From: Ancylomarina sp048268005
Lineage (GTDB): Bacteria > Bacteroidota > Bacteroidia > Bacteroidales > Marinifilaceae
Reading direction: 5' to 3'
Length of the DNA: 64,000 bases
NCBI GenBank assembly: GCA_048268005.1
Contig: JBLWWJ010000002.1
Location: forward strand, 372,001 to 436,000
The notes beneath the pieces are model-generated. The model searched no databases, was not told the origin of the DNA, and was given only the letters and a program-made list of their open reading frames with translations. The translations under genes were made by a program, and so were the position numbers. Shown here one piece after another: positions 1 through 10,700 of this stretch; positions within the stretch are counted from its first letter, which is position 1, and each line of letters begins with the position of its first letter.

Positions 1-732
1 ACGAATTACCCAAACAACATCACCTTTATTGATAGGATCAAGTTTGTGAATTTGAACGCCAACATTACCAGCAGGGTGAACACCAGCAAATTTGTTGATC
101 ACAACATTTTTTGCTTCAGTGAAAACTTTTGATTGTGTTTTCTGTGCATCGATGTTTAAGTGAACTTTCCCATCGGTAAGCTTTGTTAAAGCATCAAGAC
201 CCATTTGGAAAGCCTCAGCTTCACCCTCAACTAAATAATCGAAATCGGCAGCAAGAGGCGCAGAATCGAAAGCAGAAATGTAGATTGCTTTTGGCGCTTC
301 AGCAGGATTTGCGATAACGTCGTAAGGACGCTGACGAAGGAAAGCCCATAAACCTGATTTTAATAATTCTCCTTTAACTTCATCGCGAGATAAGTCAGTA
401 GGATTAGCTTTTTTGAATTCCTCGTATTGCAATTCATTGTCAGCCTGAATAACGACTTCAAGAATTTTTCTTCTTTCGCCACGATTCACGGCAACAACCT
501 TACCACTAACCGGAGACGTAAAATTAATTTCAGGACGATACTTGTCGAAGAATAAAGCAGAACCTGCTTTTACTTCAGCATCAACCTTTACTTTTAATTT
601 AGGAGTAAGTCCAGGAAAATCGGTAGGTTTAATTGCAAATGTCTCAGAACGATCAGCCTTTTCAAGTACTTTTTCAGCCTTTCCTATCAGCTTAATATCT
701 AAGCCTTTTTTGATCTTTTTAACTTCAGACAT
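1..732 (-). CDS. nqrA: Na+-translocating NADH:quinone reductase subunit A, 5' part only (runs off the left edge)
   Basis: Reading the minus strand from an ATG at 732 gives 244 uninterrupted codons to the window edge, so the C-terminal half is missing (the family is about 450 residues). The start MSEVKKIKKGLDIKL, followed by a lipoyl-like stretch FTSPVSGKVVAVNRGERRK and the segment SGLWAFLRQRPYD, is characteristic of NqrA. NqrA is the cytoplasmic subunit of the Nqr complex, which oxidises NADH, reduces quinone and pumps sodium ions. It is normally the first gene of nqrABCDEF, so the remaining genes should lie to the left. A -7-like box lies just upstream at 763-770. The family call is firm; only the missing 3' end limits the entry. 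Confidence 0.93.
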   Translation of the reverse strand, partial: MSEVKKIKKGLDIKLIGKAEKVLEKADRSETFAIKPTDFPGLTPKLKVKVDAEVKAGSALFFDKYRPEINFTSPVSGKVVAVNRGERRKILEVVIQADNELQYEEFKKANPTDLSRDEVKGELLKSGLWAFLRQRPYDVIANPAEAPKAIYISAFDSAPLAADFDYLVEGEAEAFQMGLDALTKLTDGKVHLNIDAQKTQSKVFTEAKNVVINKFAGVHPAGNVGVQIHKLDPINKGDVVWVIR

Positions 733-762
733 GTTAAACTATTTGATATGATTAATTTGTTT

Positions 763-770
763 CAAAATTA
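763..770 (-). promoter_or_regulatory. Candidate -7 box (TAATTTTG) for nqrA
   Basis: On the minus strand the octamer matches the Bacteroidota TAnnTTTG -7 consensus and sits 30 bases upstream of the nqrA ATG. No TTTG was found at the ideal 19-base spacing, so the call rests on one element. Confidence 0.4.
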
Positions 771-885
771 ACTAAATCCAAGCCCCTATTTAATATGAAA
801 ATGATATCTAAGTGCTGTTTTAGAACTTATAGAAACCAGATAGGATGTCTTGGAAAATCGAAAACAAAGATATAAAGCAATTTTA

Positions 886-893
886 TATATTTG
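886..893 (+). promoter_or_regulatory. Candidate -7 box (TATATTTG) for the T9SS plug gene
   Basis: The octamer matches TAnnTTTG and lies about 43 bases upstream of the ATG at 937, in the AT-rich spacer shared with divergent nqrA. No clear -33 element is visible at the expected distance. Confidence 0.4.
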
Positions 894-936
894 TAGTAAT
901 TCTTATAATTTATAAACATCATATATAGATATCCAA

Positions 937-2226
937 ATGTATAAGTTCCTACTTAGAGTTTTTTTTATTTCACACCTCTGTATCTCTTATTGTCTAGGCA
1001 CTTTCGCTTCAGAATATACGGATGTTTATACGAATAAAATTGAAAAAGTTAGCATTCATACTGTTCAATGTTTTCCAGTTGGATGGGAGATGTCACCTCC
1101 CATTGTTGAATTGAATAGTCAAAATCAACTTTTATTCTCATTTGATGAATTGGGAAAAGATATTCAGGATTACTCGTATCGATTTATTCATTGTGATGCC
1201 AATTGGAAATCATCTGAATTAAGTGAATTCGATTTTTTGGATGGTTTTTCTGAAAATCAGATTCAAGATTATGAATTCTCATTTAATACAAATGTTGACT
1301 ATATACATTATTCACTTTTGCTTCCAAATGAAGATGTGAAATTGAAACTTTCAGGAAATTATATTCTGGAAATTTATCAAGATTTCGACCTTGAAAATGT
1401 AGTGCTTCGTCAACGGTTTATGGTTTTAGATTCCAAAGTTGAATTAAAGGGGAAAGTCAAGCATCCTATTGATATGGCTAGAAGGAAAACTCATCAGGAA
1501 GTCATGTTTAGCATTTTTCATCCTAATTTTTTGATTGATAATCCGCATTCGGATCTGACAGTTATTCTTCGTCAAAATGATAGGAATGACGGAAGCCAGA
1601 AGATAGTAAAACCGGTGTTTGTGCGTAAAGATGAATTGGTGTTTGATAACAATCAGGAATATGTGTTTTCTGGTAATAATGAGTTTCATTATTTTGACCT
1701 AAAGAGTTTTCGTTATCAGTCCATTTATATTCGTTCCATTGAAAATGTAGATGAAGAGACTATCGTTACTTTGAGTTCTGGAAAAGTTCGTCAATTTGAT
1801 CCTTATATATACAGGAGAGATAATAATGGTATTTCTGTTATTTCTGTTGATGAGAGAAAAGAACCAACAACTGAAGCTGATTATGCACATGTTGTTTTTA
1901 CACTTCCTTTTGAAAATGAATTGAAGCATGGCGAAATGTATGTTTACGGTGCTTTTAATAATTGGGAGTGTAATGAGAATAATCGAATGGTTTACGACCA
2001 CAATCTTGGTGTTTACCAGAAAAGCATTTATTTAAAACAAGGGTATTATAATTATGTGTATGCCTTGATGGAAAATGGGAAAGACGTGCCTAATATTAAC
2101 TATATAGAAGGTAGTCATTGGCAAACGGAAAATAACTACACCATCTATGTTTATTACCACGACATAGAGAAAAACTACGATCGTCTGATTGGGTTTAAAA
2201 CGCTGAACTCTACTAAGAATTTTTAG
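937..2226 (+). CDS. Type IX secretion system plug-type protein (DUF5103)
   Basis: This 429-residue protein has an N-terminal signal peptide (hydrophobic residues about 4-22). It carries signatures I associate with the DUF5103/T9SS plug family: YRFIHCDANWKSSELSEFDF around residues 81-100 and, near the C-terminus, IEGSHWQTENNYTIYVYYHD followed by YDRLIG. In the T9SS the plug protein binds the periplasmic side of the SprA translocon and closes it when no substrate is loaded, so the product should be periplasmic. The segment HGEMYVYGAFNNWECNENNR resembles an early-set/CBM48-like beta domain. It is divergent from nqrA and 2.5 kb upstream of the giant T9SS cargo genes, which fits the same pathway but does not prove coregulation. 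No terminator follows it directly. Confidence 0.88.
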   Translation: MYKFLLRVFFISHLCISYCLGTFASEYTDVYTNKIEKVSIHTVQCFPVGWEMSPPIVELNSQNQLLFSFDELGKDIQDYSYRFIHCDANWKSSELSEFDFLDGFSENQIQDYEFSFNTNVDYIHYSLLLPNEDVKLKLSGNYILEIYQDFDLENVVLRQRFMVLDSKVELKGKVKHPIDMARRKTHQEVMFSIFHPNFLIDNPHSDLTVILRQNDRNDGSQKIVKPVFVRKDELVFDNNQEYVFSGNNEFHYFDLKSFRYQSIYIRSIENVDEETIVTLSSGKVRQFDPYIYRRDNNGISVISVDERKEPTTEADYAHVVFTLPFENELKHGEMYVYGAFNNWECNENNRMVYDHNLGVYQKSIYLKQGYYNYVYALMENGKDVPNINYIEGSHWQTENNYTIYVYYHDIEKNYDRLIGFKTLNSTKNF

Positions 2227-2316
2227 TAAACACCTAAATAGTCAAAAAGCTTCCCTGTATTCGTTCTAAATTTGATAAAATGGAATTTGGAAAGCGTGCC
2301 GCTTATGAATTATTAC

Positions 2317-2324
2317 TAAATTTG
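2317..2324 (+). promoter_or_regulatory. Candidate -7 box (TAAATTTG) for the Lrp-type regulator
   Basis: The octamer matches TAnnTTTG 72 bases upstream of the ATG at 2397. A second identical octamer lies at 2266-2273, so either or both could be used. Neither has a clear -33 partner at 19 bases. Confidence 0.35.
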
Positions 2325-2396
2325 TCATTAAAGTAATAGATTGTAATTAGAAGCTCATGTTGAATGCATCAACTTAGGCCATAAAATTTTAATATA

Positions 2397-2855
2397 ATGA
2401 AGTTTCAAATTGATGATGTTGATCAGAAGATATTGTCTTATCTGATAAAAAATGCGCGTATTCCTTTTCTGGAAATTGCTAGAGAATGTGGCATTTCTGG
2501 TGCTGCTATTCATCAAAGGGTGAAAAAACTTGAAGATGCAGGTGTTATAGATGGATCAAGGTTTATCGTGAAGCCAAGAGCGTTGGGTTACGAAGTGTGT
2601 GCGTATGTTGGTATTTTTCTTGATCATGCGCATCAGTATAAGCAAGTTGTGGGTCGAATCGAGGCTATCCCTGAAATTATTGAGTGTCATTTTACTACCG
2701 GAAATTTCACATTTTTGGTCAAAATGCTTTGTCGAGATAATCAACACTTGATGGATGTTTTGATTAATACACTTCAGAATGTGCCAGGAGTGTCTAAAAC
2801 TGAGACTTTTATATCTTTAGATCAGATTATTGATAGAGATATTGTCGTGAAATAA
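2397..2855 (+). CDS. Lrp/AsnC-family transcriptional regulator
   Basis: This 152-residue protein has the usual Lrp/AsnC length. An N-terminal winged helix-turn-helix covers about residues 4-60, with the recognisable stretches DQKILSYLIKNARIPFLEIA and ECGISGAAIHQRVKKLEDAG. The C-terminal RAM (ligand-sensing, oligomerisation) domain follows from about residue 65, including VCAYVGIFLD and VPGVSKTETFISLD. Family members bind DNA as dimers to octamers and often respond to amino acids. The neighbour downstream is a peptidase that releases amino acids from Xaa-Pro peptides, so an amino-acid link is possible. A terminator separates the two genes, and the target genes cannot be read from sequence. Confidence 0.92.
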   Translation: MKFQIDDVDQKILSYLIKNARIPFLEIARECGISGAAIHQRVKKLEDAGVIDGSRFIVKPRALGYEVCAYVGIFLDHAHQYKQVVGRIEAIPEIIECHFTTGNFTFLVKMLCRDNQHLMDVLINTLQNVPGVSKTETFISLDQIIDRDIVVK

Positions 2856-2880
2856 TATTGAGTTTGATTCAATATAACCC

Positions 2881-2912
2881 AAAGGCTTTCTCTACAAGAA
2901 AGCCTTTTTTTT
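2881..2912 (+). terminator. Intrinsic terminator after the Lrp-type regulator
   Basis: A perfect 10-bp stem (2881-2890 with 2898-2907), a 7-base loop and a run of T to 2912 follow the stop codon by 25 bases. Confidence 0.85.
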
Positions 2913-3069
2913 GGTATTCTATAAAGCTTCTTTAATAAGGAATATTCCAAGTTAATTTTTATCTTTCGTCTGTTTTGGGCAAGCTTGTTGGCATTTCGAT
3001 GAAAATTCTATCGATCGGTTAGTAGGTTGGCCTCATTTTATAAATTATTATACCCTTAAACAACATATC

Positions 3070-4458
3070 ATGTTTTCAAAAGACGTTTATATTAACAGGC
3101 GCGAAAAATTGCGTCAATCCATGAAAGATGGGATTGCATTATTCCTTGGTAACCCGGATGCACCAATGAATTGCCCTCACAATATTTATCACTATCGTCA
3201 GGATAGTAATTTTCTTTATTTTTTCGGTTTGGATCATCCTGGCTTTGCTGGTGTTTGCGATATCGATAATAATAAAGACTATATTTTTGGTGACGACGTT
3301 GATATTGATGATATCATCTGGATGGGGCCACAGCCTTCGGTAAAAGATCAATCGGCTCAGGTTGGAATTGACTTGACTGCTCCTTTTGCTGACCTAAATA
3401 AGTTTATTGCTGATGCAATGGCAGCGGGACGTAAAATTCATTTTTTACCGGTTTATCGTGCTGAGAATAAAATATTGTTAGAAGAGTTAGTTGGCGTTAA
3501 GCCTGCTGATATTAAAGCAAATATTTCTGAAGAACTGATTAGAGCCATTGTAGCTCTTCGTGAAATTAAGGAGCCTTGTGAGATTGTGGAGCTTGAGCGT
3601 GCTGCTGAAACAGGTTATAAAATGCATGTTGCAGCTATGAAAATGGCGCAGGATGGTGTTTACGAAAGAGAAGTAGCCGGTGAGGTTGAAGCCATTAGTC
3701 TTCGTGCTGGTGGAATGCTTTCTTTCCCAGCTATTGTTTCTAAGCGAGGTGAAACACTTCATAATCACGAACATGGGAATTTGCTTAAGAAAGGTGATTT
3801 GCTATTAGTAGATTGTGGTGCTGAGACAGATACGCATTATGCATCTGATAATACTCGTACTATTCCTGTAGGTGGCAAGTTTACTCAAAAGCAGAGAGAA
3901 ATTTATGAGATTGTTTTAGCTGCAATCGATAAGGGTACAGAGCTGATTCGTCCAGGTATTGATTACCGTTCAATTCACCTTGAAGTATGTAAAGTTATTG
4001 CTTCTGGACTTATTGAACTAGGTTTAATGAAAGGTGATGCTGACGCGGCTGTTGCAGCAGGAGCCCATACCTTATTCATGCCTCATGGTTTAGGTCACAT
4101 GATGGGACTCGATGTTCACGATATGGAAGATCTAGGAGAAGATTACGTAGGTTATGATGATAAGATTCAACGTGCTAGTCAATTTGGGACGGCTTATTTA
4201 CGTTTAGGGAAAGAGTTAAAGCCTGGTTTTGTTATTACTAATGAGCCTGGTATCTATTTCATTCCAGCATTGATTGACAAGTTTCAAAATGAAAAGCAGT
4301 ATTTAGATTACATTAATTACGATAAAGTAAATGAGTATCGTGATTTTGGAGGTATTCGACTTGAAGATGACCTATTAGTTACTGAAGAGGGATGTCAGTT
4401 AATTGGTAAGAGAATTCCAATTACAGTTGAAGAGGTTGAAAATACTGTGCTTTCCTAG
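3070..4458 (+). CDS. pepP: Aminopeptidase P family protein (Xaa-Pro aminopeptidase, M24B)
   Basis: This 462-residue cytoplasmic protein has no signal peptide. It has the two-domain layout of aminopeptidase P: an N-terminal creatinase-like domain (about 1-170) and a C-terminal pita-bread metallopeptidase domain. The dimetal ligands are visible in order: Asp in LLLVDCGAETDTHYASDNTR (both Asp ligands), His in MPHGLGHMMGLDVHD, Glu in ITNEPGIYF and Glu in GIRLEDDLLV. The enzyme removes the N-terminal residue from peptides whose second residue is proline, using two Mn2+ or similar ions. It stands alone between two terminators, with a 157-base upstream spacer that has only an imperfect -7-like sequence (TATCTTTC near 2960). 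The catalytic residues appear complete. Confidence 0.94.
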   Translation: MFSKDVYINRREKLRQSMKDGIALFLGNPDAPMNCPHNIYHYRQDSNFLYFFGLDHPGFAGVCDIDNNKDYIFGDDVDIDDIIWMGPQPSVKDQSAQVGIDLTAPFADLNKFIADAMAAGRKIHFLPVYRAENKILLEELVGVKPADIKANISEELIRAIVALREIKEPCEIVELERAAETGYKMHVAAMKMAQDGVYEREVAGEVEAISLRAGGMLSFPAIVSKRGETLHNHEHGNLLKKGDLLLVDCGAETDTHYASDNTRTIPVGGKFTQKQREIYEIVLAAIDKGTELIRPGIDYRSIHLEVCKVIASGLIELGLMKGDADAAVAAGAHTLFMPHGLGHMMGLDVHDMEDLGEDYVGYDDKIQRASQFGTAYLRLGKELKPGFVITNEPGIYFIPALIDKFQNEKQYLDYINYDKVNEYRDFGGIRLEDDLLVTEEGCQLIGKRIPITVEEVENTVLS

Positions 4459-4482
4459 TTCAGTAATATCATAATAAAAATT

Positions 4483-4518
4483 AAAGAGGTATCCAATTGT
4501 GGATGCCTCTTTTTTTTT
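4483..4518 (+). terminator. Intrinsic terminator after the aminopeptidase P gene
   Basis: A 12-bp stem with one G-U pair (4483-4494 with 4501-4512), a 6-base loop and a T run to 4518 lie 24 bases after the stop codon. Confidence 0.87.
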
Positions 4519-4541
4519 GTTTATATAAGCTATAAATTGTG

Positions 4542-4587
4542 TATCTTTGATTATATTAGTTCGTCCGTAAAATTGACTATTTAGTCA
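4542..4587 (+). promoter_or_regulatory. Candidate promoter and short palindrome upstream of giant gene 1
   Basis: TATCTTTG at 4542-4549 matches the Bacteroidota -7 box. A TTTG at 4516-4519 could be a -33 box at a slightly long 22-base spacing, but it overlaps the terminator T-run. About 25 bases further downstream is the inverted repeat TGACTA-TT-TAGTCA (4574-4587), placed where an operator or a leader hairpin could act. If this promoter is used, the 5' leader is about 180 bases long. Confidence 0.35.
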
Positions 4588-4735
4588 TTGTGAAGTTGGT
4601 ATTTGTGTAAGAAATTGGGTTGTTGATGTCTTTTTTGAATATATTATATTAGCATAAATAGTGTTGATTCAATTTTTATTGTTTTCAATATTTTATTATA
4701 GATAATAGTAGTTTTAACCTCATCTCTACCTAGAT

Positions 4736-7700
4736 ATGGATACTAATACTGTGAATCAAAAACGAAACATATTATGTTCTTCGTTTCTAATGAAGCTATG
4801 TATTTTCCTTATACTTAGTTTGTTTGCACCCAAACTTTTTGCTCAGCTGGATTATATCCACTATGTGCCACCGCTATATAATGGGTCAAAGTCGAATAAT
4901 GATATTGGTCGAAATGTAGTTGTAATTACAACTGATAGTAGAGACTTGATTGACGTATGGATATATAAAGGGGATAATAATTTATTAGCACAAATACAAG
5001 TTTCTCGTTTTGAGCCGTATCGTTACACTTTTGAAACATCACGTGCAGATAATTATGGAGAGATTTACTCATATCCAACTGATTATGAGTTTCCAATTGG
5101 TGTTGTTGGTGCGAATGAATTGAATAAGGTTTTGGTTGATGCTGGACTTAAGTTTGTTTCATATGATGCGCCCATATATGTTAATATGAGGCATGTAACG
5201 CAAGATCAGGGAGGGTCCCTAACCACAAAGGGTCGTTTTGCAATGGGGAAGGAATTCAGAACTGGTCATATTTATACAGCAAATGTGGGAGCTGCTTTTA
5301 GACGAGCTCACTTTTTTTCTGTGATGGCTATAGAAGATAATACTACAGTTAAATTTACTGATATTAAGACTGAAGTTTTGTCTCAATTATCAGCAGGTAG
5401 TTTAGTAGATCTCCCTATTACACCAATTGATACGATAACCATATTGTTACAAAAAGGAGAAAGTTATGTTATCGGTTTAGATCATGATTCTAAGGGATTT
5501 GGAACTGCAAATATGAATGCCTTGAATGGTTCTCATATTTTATCCGATAAAGATATCGTAGTGAATACAGGCTCCTGGACATCAGGATCAAGTGCTGGTC
5601 AGGATATGGGTATTGATCAGATAGTACCTTATGATCAAATACGTGATCGGTATGTTGTTATAAAAGGAGAAGGAAATAGTTCTACCGAAGTCCCAATTGT
5701 TGTACCCACTGAAGACGGAACAAATATTTATCTAAGGGGAAGTTCAACCCCGATCAATGAATTCCCTTTAAACGCAGGTGAACCTTATCTGGTTACGACA
5801 GGAAATTATGATGAAAATAATAAATTATATATAGACACTAAGGGGAAAAATGTTTATGTGTATCAAACTTTATCAGGTAGTTCCTCTAAGATAGGACCTA
5901 CCGTTGGGATGAATTTTATAGCACCATTATCTGCAACGGGGATGCATCAGGTTGATATTCCTTTTGCTGACAAATTGGCAACTGAAAGTGTGAATTCAGT
6001 GATAACCATATTAGCTCAAAAAGGTGCTACCGTTCAATATGAAAATATTATAGGTACTGATACAATAAGGAAGGAGATGTTACCTTCGGAAGCTACGCCT
6101 ATAGAAGGAACTGATGAGTGGCTTTGTTATAGGTTGGATGCAGTTGTAGGAAATATTCGATTCCAAAGTTCTCGTGCTTTGAATGTTTGTTGGACTGTTC
6201 AAACTGGGTTTGTCGGATCCGCAGGTTATTATTCAGGTTTCTCAAAAGCAATTCCTAAAATTATTCCAGATCTTCATGTTGATCTTGAGACTGAGCTTGA
6301 TGTTATTTGTGAAAGTTATGACGATAATATTGAAGTGGGCTTTATTGCCACCCCGGAACCTGATTTTTATGAGTGGTATAAAAATGAGATTTCAGAAGCG
6401 GCTTTATTGTTTGAAAATGAAAAATTAGTTGTACCGGCTCCTGATGAGCCTACTAAATATATATTAAAGGCCTATTTTCGTGATCCTTCTCTGGATATCC
6501 TCTATAATGGAGATTTCAGTAGTGGTCGAGGAAATTTTGAAACAGACTATAATTGGGTTGATGGCAATTTGAGAGACCCGGGAGAGTTTGCATTGACTTT
6601 TACGCCTCAAAGCGAAAATACTGCTTTCGAAGATTTCGATGATATGGAAGCTGGCGGATTGATGTTCCTTGCTCAGTCTGATCCGAATACAACAGGTGAT
6701 ACTGTTTATCAGAAGTTAGATATTCCAATTGAAAGAAACTATAACTATATTTTAAAAGTTCATGGTAGGATGGCGCAAATTGCCAAACCTCAGCTTTTAA
6801 ATATCTACGTGAATGATGAGAAGGTTAAATCAAATTTCCTAATTGACGATATATCCCAGTGGCAGTCTGCTACAGCTTTGTGGAAATCAAAAGATAATCA
6901 GAAAGCTACTATTTCATTAATTGACGCGAATGCTGGAGGTAGTACAGGTGTATTTGCTATCGATAGTATAACGTTTATACCAGCAATTGAAGAAACAGGT
7001 GAATTCAATGCCTTGGTCGTTCCTAATTATAGCTTTACGCCTCATGATAAACCTCAACATTTTTGTTTAGGTCAATCAGGCGTTATTGATATATCTAATG
7101 GTGATACGAGTTGGTATAATTATATGTGGGAAAGGAAAAATGGAGAGAATGATTATAGCCCTATCGCTGAAACTAATGTTACAGGATTAAATAGTTATGA
7201 GTTAGGCTTTACAAATGCAACAAATGATAACGAGGGGATATATCGTTGTACAATCACCTTTAAAGAGGAGTTTGAACAATGTGGTGCTACTGTCGATCCA
7301 GCTCATATGGAAGTGGAAGTTGTAATTGATGAGTTGGCTAATATCACATCGCTTACAGGAAACGCTGACTTGTGTGAAGGAGAGTCTGCAGCACTGGAAG
7401 TTAATGTTGAAGGTAAATATAGTCGAGTTGCATGGTCTGTTAATGGTGTTGAGAAGGCAGAAGGTAAAGTTTTCGATTTTAATTTAGATAAGGCATATGG
7501 AGCTGGCATTTATACCATTCGTTGTGATGTTGAAAATGCATGTGCACCGCTTTCTCAGGAAGTTCAAATTGAAATATTTGGGAAACCCAATTTGACCGAT
7601 TTACAGGTGCCAATTGGATTGTGTGATCAGGAATTGGTGAATTTAACGGCTGTTGGTACGGTACCAGTGGGAGCCACAATGGAATATTCCTGGTATCGTG

Positions 7701-10700
7701 ATAATGTTTTAATTGAAACCAATAATCTAACGGTATTTCCAATCTTGCCAAGTATTACTGATTCTTATTATAAAGTTGCTGTTTCAGCTCGTTATAATAT
7801 TTCACAACCTAATGAACATACTTGTGTTGGAAATGAATTGGTGGAAAACTTGGCGGCAGATGCTATTTATCCGCAGGTTGTACTTACTTCATTAACTCCG
7901 GTAACCTTATGTGAGGGAGTATCTCATTTATATACTGCCGAATTAGCAACTTCGGGTGATTTCTATACATATCTTTGGGAAACACCGCCTGCAGTTATAG
8001 GCGACAAAACACAACCTGATCTTAGTTTAACAGATATTACGCCTGCAATGACAGGTAATTACAAAGTAACAGTATCTAATCGTTGTGGTAGTTCGAATTC
8101 AACAAGTTTATTAACTGTAACGCCCAAAATGGAGGTGACAGATATTACGATAGATAAGAATGGTCCATATTGTGATGGCGAATTAGTGACAATAACAGTT
8201 GTCGATAATGGACAAGCAAGTTTTTATCAGGCAGAAAATGTAACTGTTGGTCAGGAACAGACAATTAATCCTATGACTAACCCATTCGTGTTTGCAGCAA
8301 ATACCACAAATATGGGGCAGTGGGAAATTACGGCTGAAGGTAATTGTGGTACAACATACTATGAGCCTTTTGCCATTAATCTGTTAGAGAATTTCTCTGA
8401 TCCATCAATAGGTGATATGACCACCTGTTTAGGTGAGGATGTTAGTTTTGAAGTGCAGATTGAAACGATTCCATCTGGATCAGGTTTGAGCTATGCATGG
8501 ACAGATCCTAATGGTGATCCAATTGTCATTACAGATCCTAATTCTAAGCATCTTATTGATATTGTAGATGTTCAGACCGGAGATTTAGGTACTTATACTT
8601 GTACGGTTACCAATAAGTGTGGTTATACTAAGATAGTTACTGCTAACTTGAGTGTCGAAAGTGTGACAAGTGCTCTAACAGCTCCTGTTGAAGAGGTTTG
8701 TCAAGGGGCTTCGAACTACATTTTTGATATTATTACAGTAGGTTCACCAGAATTTGAGTGGCGTTTTAACGATCCTAATGGGGCGGTGATTGGCACCAAT
8801 AGTTTTTATGAAATTCCAACTGTTGAATTGGCTAATGCTGGTGTTTATTATTGTGATATTACCCTGGAGTGTGGAACCGTCGAAAAATACCAACGTCAAT
8901 TAGTTGTTAACGACCATATTTTTGTTGTTAAAGATCCTTCAACAATTTTGGATATTTGTGAAGGAGATCAAACGGAGTTGATCATTGATGTAAGTGGAAC
9001 TCCAACTTCTATTAAGTGGTTTGATAATGCCAATACAGAGTTGACTGCTTATGAGGGGGAAACAAGAATTGCAACAGGAATTATAGCTGCTTCAGGTTCC
9101 TATACTTATACGTATAAGTTGACTGGAGATTGTGAAAATCCTGAAGGTAGTTTTATTGTTACGGTTCATGATAAACCAAGTATTAATCCAATAGTAGATA
9201 TTGATGCTTGCCAAGGAAATGTTCCATTAATCATGACAGTTGTTGGAGCAGATTATACTCAAGCTTCCTGGTTGAATCCAGATAATAGTTTTCTGGCAAA
9301 TGGACTAACTTATACGATTTCGGGGGCAACTTACCCTGGATCTTCTGGAAACTATATAGCTAAGGTAAGCACAGCTTATTGTGGAGATGTAACAACTGTT
9401 TCTAAAGTAAATATTTTTGAACCAATTACTCTAGTTTCAAACTCTGATTTAGCACCAACGCCATGTGTTGATGAGCCGCTTAGTTTGATTGTAAATGGCG
9501 CAGGTGCCGACCTGTCTTATGAATGGTATAAAGGGGTAAGTTTACTTGGGACAACGGGTAATGTGCACGATCTTGGATTGGCTGATTTAGGCGATGAGGG
9601 AAATTATAAATGTGTACTTGTTTCCGGGAATGGATGTGGCAATGTAGAAGTTGATTTTGTTGTTGATGTACGTGAACATGCAAGTATATCAACGCCACCT
9701 TCGGCTGTAGTTATTTGTGAAGATAATGGACCAGCTACATTTAATGTTGTTGCCTCTTCAGAAGGAACACCGACTTATCAGTGGTATAATAATGATGGAG
9801 CCCTATCAGGTGAAATATCTGATAATATTTCGATTGCAGATTTAGTTGGAAATGATGGGCAATCGTACTATTGTATTGTGAGTGATGGTCTTTGTAATTC
9901 GGTTGAATCGGAGAAAGCAAGCTTGACTGTAAATCGAAATGTGGATATAACTAAACATCCTCAAGATAATACAATTGCTGAAGATGGAGTTGCAACATTT
10001 TCTGTTGAAGCAGAAGGTACAGAGCCGCTGACGTATTATTGGTATGAAGATAGTTCTCCTTTAGTATCATTAGGGAATACTTCAATACTAACAATTGATC
10101 CAGCAGCTATCGGTTTAGATGGCAATACATATATATGTAGAGTTAGTAATTTGTGTTCTTCTGAAATTACTGATGGAGATGCTGACTTAACAGTTGATCC
10201 TGCAATTAAAATAACAACTCAACCTATTGATCAGCATGTTTGTAAAGATGATGCTTATAGCTTTGTTGTTTTCTTTAAAAACTCAGCGACTTCTTGTACT
10301 TGGCAATACAGTACAAATGGTGGAGGAACATATAATAATGTAACGTTCGGAACGGTTAATGAAGTAGCAGAATCAGCTACTCTGGATAAAAGTACGTTGA
10401 CTGTCACGAATGCTACTGCTGCAATGGATGGTTGGAAATTCAGAGCTTTAGTAACGACTCCTAACAATTACTCGAGTGTAGTGAATTTAAGAGTTGATGT
10501 CCCTGCAGATTTTGATGCTATTGCAGATGAAGAGATTTGTATTGGTTCGGGAGCTGGTTTTAATGTAACGGGCTTGTCAGGAGCAACGCCTAATACTTAT
10601 GAGTGGAAAAGAGGGGGTACATCAATTGGAACCAATAGTTCAAGTTTAAATCTAATAGCAGTTGATGCAACTGATGGTGCTTATTCTGTTGGTGTGACTG

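Noticed and set aside
542..751. Plus-strand 69-codon frame at the left end
   Set aside because: It is antisense to the nqrA coding sequence, which reads through the whole segment with clear homology.
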